Shown here one piece after another: positions 62,601-64,000 of a stretch of 64,000 nucleotides of DNA; position 1 is the stretch's first letter, and every line of letters begins with the position of its first letter. Source of the DNA: Blastopirellula marina (GTDB lineage Bacteria > Planctomycetota > Planctomycetia > Pirellulales > Pirellulaceae). Position numbers and translations under genes: made by a program. The notes below the pieces were generated by a model that worked only from the letters and a program-made list of their open reading frames with translations, ran no database searches and had not been told where the DNA came from. The stretch covers positions 343,928-407,927 of the forward strand of contig NZ_PUIA01000074.1 in NCBI RefSeq assembly GCF_002967715.1, written 5' to 3'.

Positions 62601-62942
62601 CAATCCTGCGTCGACAGGTTCCAGAACGATGCCGACTGCCGGGTATTCCTGATCAGCCTGAAAGCAGGCGGCACCGGTTTGAACCTAACGGCAGCGGACT
62701 ATGTTTATCTGCTCGATCCATGGTGGAATCCCGCCGTCGAATCCCAGGCCATCGACCGAGCCCACCGCATCGGCCAATCCAACCCGGTCTTCGCGTATCG
62801 CTTGATTGCCAAGAACACGGTGGAAGAAAAGATCCTGGAGCTTCAATCGCAGAAAAACAAGTTGGCCGAAGCAATCATCTCGGCCGATAGTTCGCTGCTG
62901 AAAAATCTATCGGCCGAAGACCTGCAGGCGATTCTGTCTTAG
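59679..62942 (+). CDS. SWIM zinc finger SNF2-family DNA helicase/translocase
   Basis: A 1087-residue protein. A SWIM zinc finger near the N-terminus is [14 protein letters not shown] (Cys66, Cys68, Cys77, His79). A long middle region (about 100-600) has no motif that I recognise. The Snf2 core follows: [10 protein letters not shown] (Lys657, Thr658), LDEAQAIKN (Asp752, DEAQ box), [80 protein letters not shown]. It should translocate on double-stranded DNA with ATP. ATG 59679 has AGGGAAG upstream. It starts 130 bp after the last CRISPR repeat on the same strand, but SNF2 proteins are not a fixed I-G partner. Confidence 0.9.
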   Translation: [1087 protein letters not shown]

Positions 62943-63529
62943 GCATGGTTTCGGGAAAGTAGAAATAAACGTAGTCGTGGACACAACTAGATCATTTTCA
63001 ACTCCTAGACAATATTGTCATAACCATCAATTCCACCGGGGTTTACCACTAAATCACATCTGAATTATCGTTCACTAATCGCTTAGCAATCATTGCGATA
63101 GCCATTCAGAACTAGTCCAAGCCGTTCGCGTCTGAAGAATCGCTTTGAATCCAAGTCGTCCTTGATGGCTCAGTCTTGCCAGGAAAATGGCTGGGGCTCA
63201 TACGCATGCGGGGACTTAAAACGTCCTATGAAACGCTCCTCAAACCTATTCTTCGCTTTGGTTAGATAGATCAATCGCAGTGAGATGCCGTGTGGGCGGC
63301 GGTGGTTGTAAGTTTGTCTCCGGAAGAGATCACAGCATGAGCCCTGGCCGGCTTGCGACGCAAAGGATCTCGCGCTGGAAATTCGCCTCCGATACAGTTT
63401 CGGAAGCTTTCGTCGTGACTGCGCTCCATGTCAAGCCAATCAACCAGAGAATGAGTCGTTACATCGAATCGCTATGTGGACTACAAGGATATGAGATACT
63501 CGATCAGGAACCATGTAATAAGCTCTGGG
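62943..63529. other. 587-bp region without recognisable genes
   Basis: Between the SNF2 gene and the IS3 scrap. It holds a perfect 12-bp palindrome GACAATATTGTC at 63008-63019. Short open frames on the plus strand (from about 63280) have no family resemblance and probably reflect decayed insertion-sequence DNA. Confidence 0.4.
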
Positions 63530-63610
63530 AAGCAAGCGAAAGTGTTGATCGAACGGTGGCGAGTCGATTACAACACGGTACGCTCAAACAGTTCGCTGGG
63601 AAACAGCCGT
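63530..63610 (+). pseudogene. IS3-family transposase (orfB) C-terminal remnant
   Basis: The frame reads AKVLIERWRVDYNTVRSNSSLGNSR, closely resembling the end of IS3-group integrase-core transposases (ERWR-YNTVRPHSSLG). The catalytic DDE part is absent upstream and the expected Pro after VR is Ser, so this is a dead scrap. It continues in frame into the methyltransferase start region. Confidence 0.65.
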
Positions 63611-63682
63611 TTGGCATCGGAGATCATTCTTCGGCGCGAAACGGTTTTAACTACGTTCCGGCAAATCGACTTGAAGGATTTT

Positions 63683-63895
63683 ATGATCAAACACTTTTGC
63701 CAACAAATCGAAGGCTGGTTTGACTTTCCGGCATTATATCGAACAGCCGTAGCAGACTGCCCAGAAAATGGCTTGATTGTTGAAGTCGGTTCCTACCTTG
63801 GGAAGTCGACGGCATTCATGGCCGTAGAAATTATCAATAGCAACAAACCAATTCGCTTTTTCTGCGTGGATACTGACCTGCAACCCAAAAACTGA
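63683..63895 (+). pseudogene. class I SAM-dependent methyltransferase N-terminus, cut by an IS3-type element
   Basis: ATG 63683 has GAAGGA at 63673-63678. The frame encodes about 70 residues containing GLIVEVGSYLGKSTAFMAVEI, a glycine-rich motif I of class I methyltransferases, then RFFCVDTDLQPKN and stop. The stop TGA at 63893-63895 coincides with the first bases of the following IS3-like element, so the gene appears interrupted by that insertion. The rest of the gene may lie beyond the element, outside the window. Confidence 0.65.
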
Positions 63896-64000
63896 GCCAT
63901 TCAAAATGAGAAAATCGAGGTAAAATCGGGCCATCCTATTCGAGGAGATCATGACCATGAAGAAGTCTCGATTTACGAATGAACAGATTGCCTTTGCCCT
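63893..64000 (+). mobile_element. IS3-family insertion sequence, left end
   Basis: It begins with TGAGCCATTC at 63893, a TG-start terminal repeat as in IS3 elements. A leader of about 58 bp and an orfA start follow. The right end and any target-site duplication lie outside the window. Confidence 0.6.
63951..64000 (+). CDS. IS3-family transposase OrfA, partial
   Basis: GAGGAG at 63942-63947 precedes ATG 63951. The visible N-terminus is MTMKKSRFTNEQIAFAL, which matches the start of the HTH-containing OrfA of IS3 elements (K-SRFTEEQIAFAL type). The gene runs out of the window after 16 or so codons. Confidence 0.75.
   Translation, partial: MTMKKSRFTNEQIAFA

Noticed and set aside
63280..63723. 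147-codon frame before the methyltransferase
   Set aside because: It runs out of frame across the IS3 scrap and has no recognisable product.

Overview
The window looks like a chromosomal segment of a planctomycete, probably Pirellulaceae (Blastopirellula/Bremerella/Rhodopirellula-like). The evidence is gene content: three DUF1559 pseudopilin-like proteins with type IV pilin-type N-termini, two large cytochrome/DUF1549/DUF1553 (PSD1) proteins, one paired with a DUF1501 protein, several arylsulfatases, an ECF sigma factor overlapping a FecR-LamG gene, and a secretin-N-domain protein next to an EF-hand protein. No rRNA or tRNA gene was recognised.

Layout. 1-10.6 kb: a truncated LamG-PSD1 gene (minus), a sulfatase, an XRE-cupin regulator, a PhoD-like phosphatase, then iron-type alcohol dehydrogenase, phosphonoacetaldehyde hydrolase (phnX) and an MFS-type permease, which together look like a phosphonate-use cluster. 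10.7-21.1 kb: a very large membrane protein, then a cell-wall sugar salvage island: a XylR-like AraC regulator divergent from anmK, a BadF-type sugar kinase and murQ (minus), and an SSS symporter coupled to a periplasmic serine hydrolase (plus). 21.7-27.9 kb: the secretin-N-domain protein, EF-hand/P-domain protein, SGNH esterase and a PLP enzyme. 27.9-43.1 kb: surface and polysaccharide genes typical of planctomycetes: an FG-GAP-sulfatase fusion, a lipoprotein, DUF1559 proteins, sigma/FecR-LamG, PSD1/DUF1501, and a tandem pair of DUF1559 paralogues.

44.5-59.6 kb is a CRISPR-Cas island of subtype I-G (formerly I-U). On the minus strand lie cas3 (C-terminal HD), csx17 (cas8), csb1 (cas7) and csb2 (cas5-cas6). 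On the plus strand lie cas2, a cas4-cas1 fusion, a leader and an array that I counted by eye as 48 repeats and 47 spacers. Between the two divergent arms are a small HNH nuclease gene with its own terminator and a compact unit of about 147 nt made of a solitary repeat, a 36-nt spacer-length segment, a degenerate second hairpin and a strong terminator. It resembles the CreA/CreR-type cas-associated guide RNAs known from other type I systems and is the most interesting element here. A SWIM-SNF2 helicase follows the array on the same strand.

Both edges of the island show broken genes: a sulfatase cut off just past its signal peptide at 44.5 kb, and at 63.5-64 kb an IS3 orfB scrap plus a methyltransferase gene whose stop codon is supplied by the end of a second IS3-type element running out of the window. 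This suggests the defence island was assembled by insertion into planctomycete core-type sequence.
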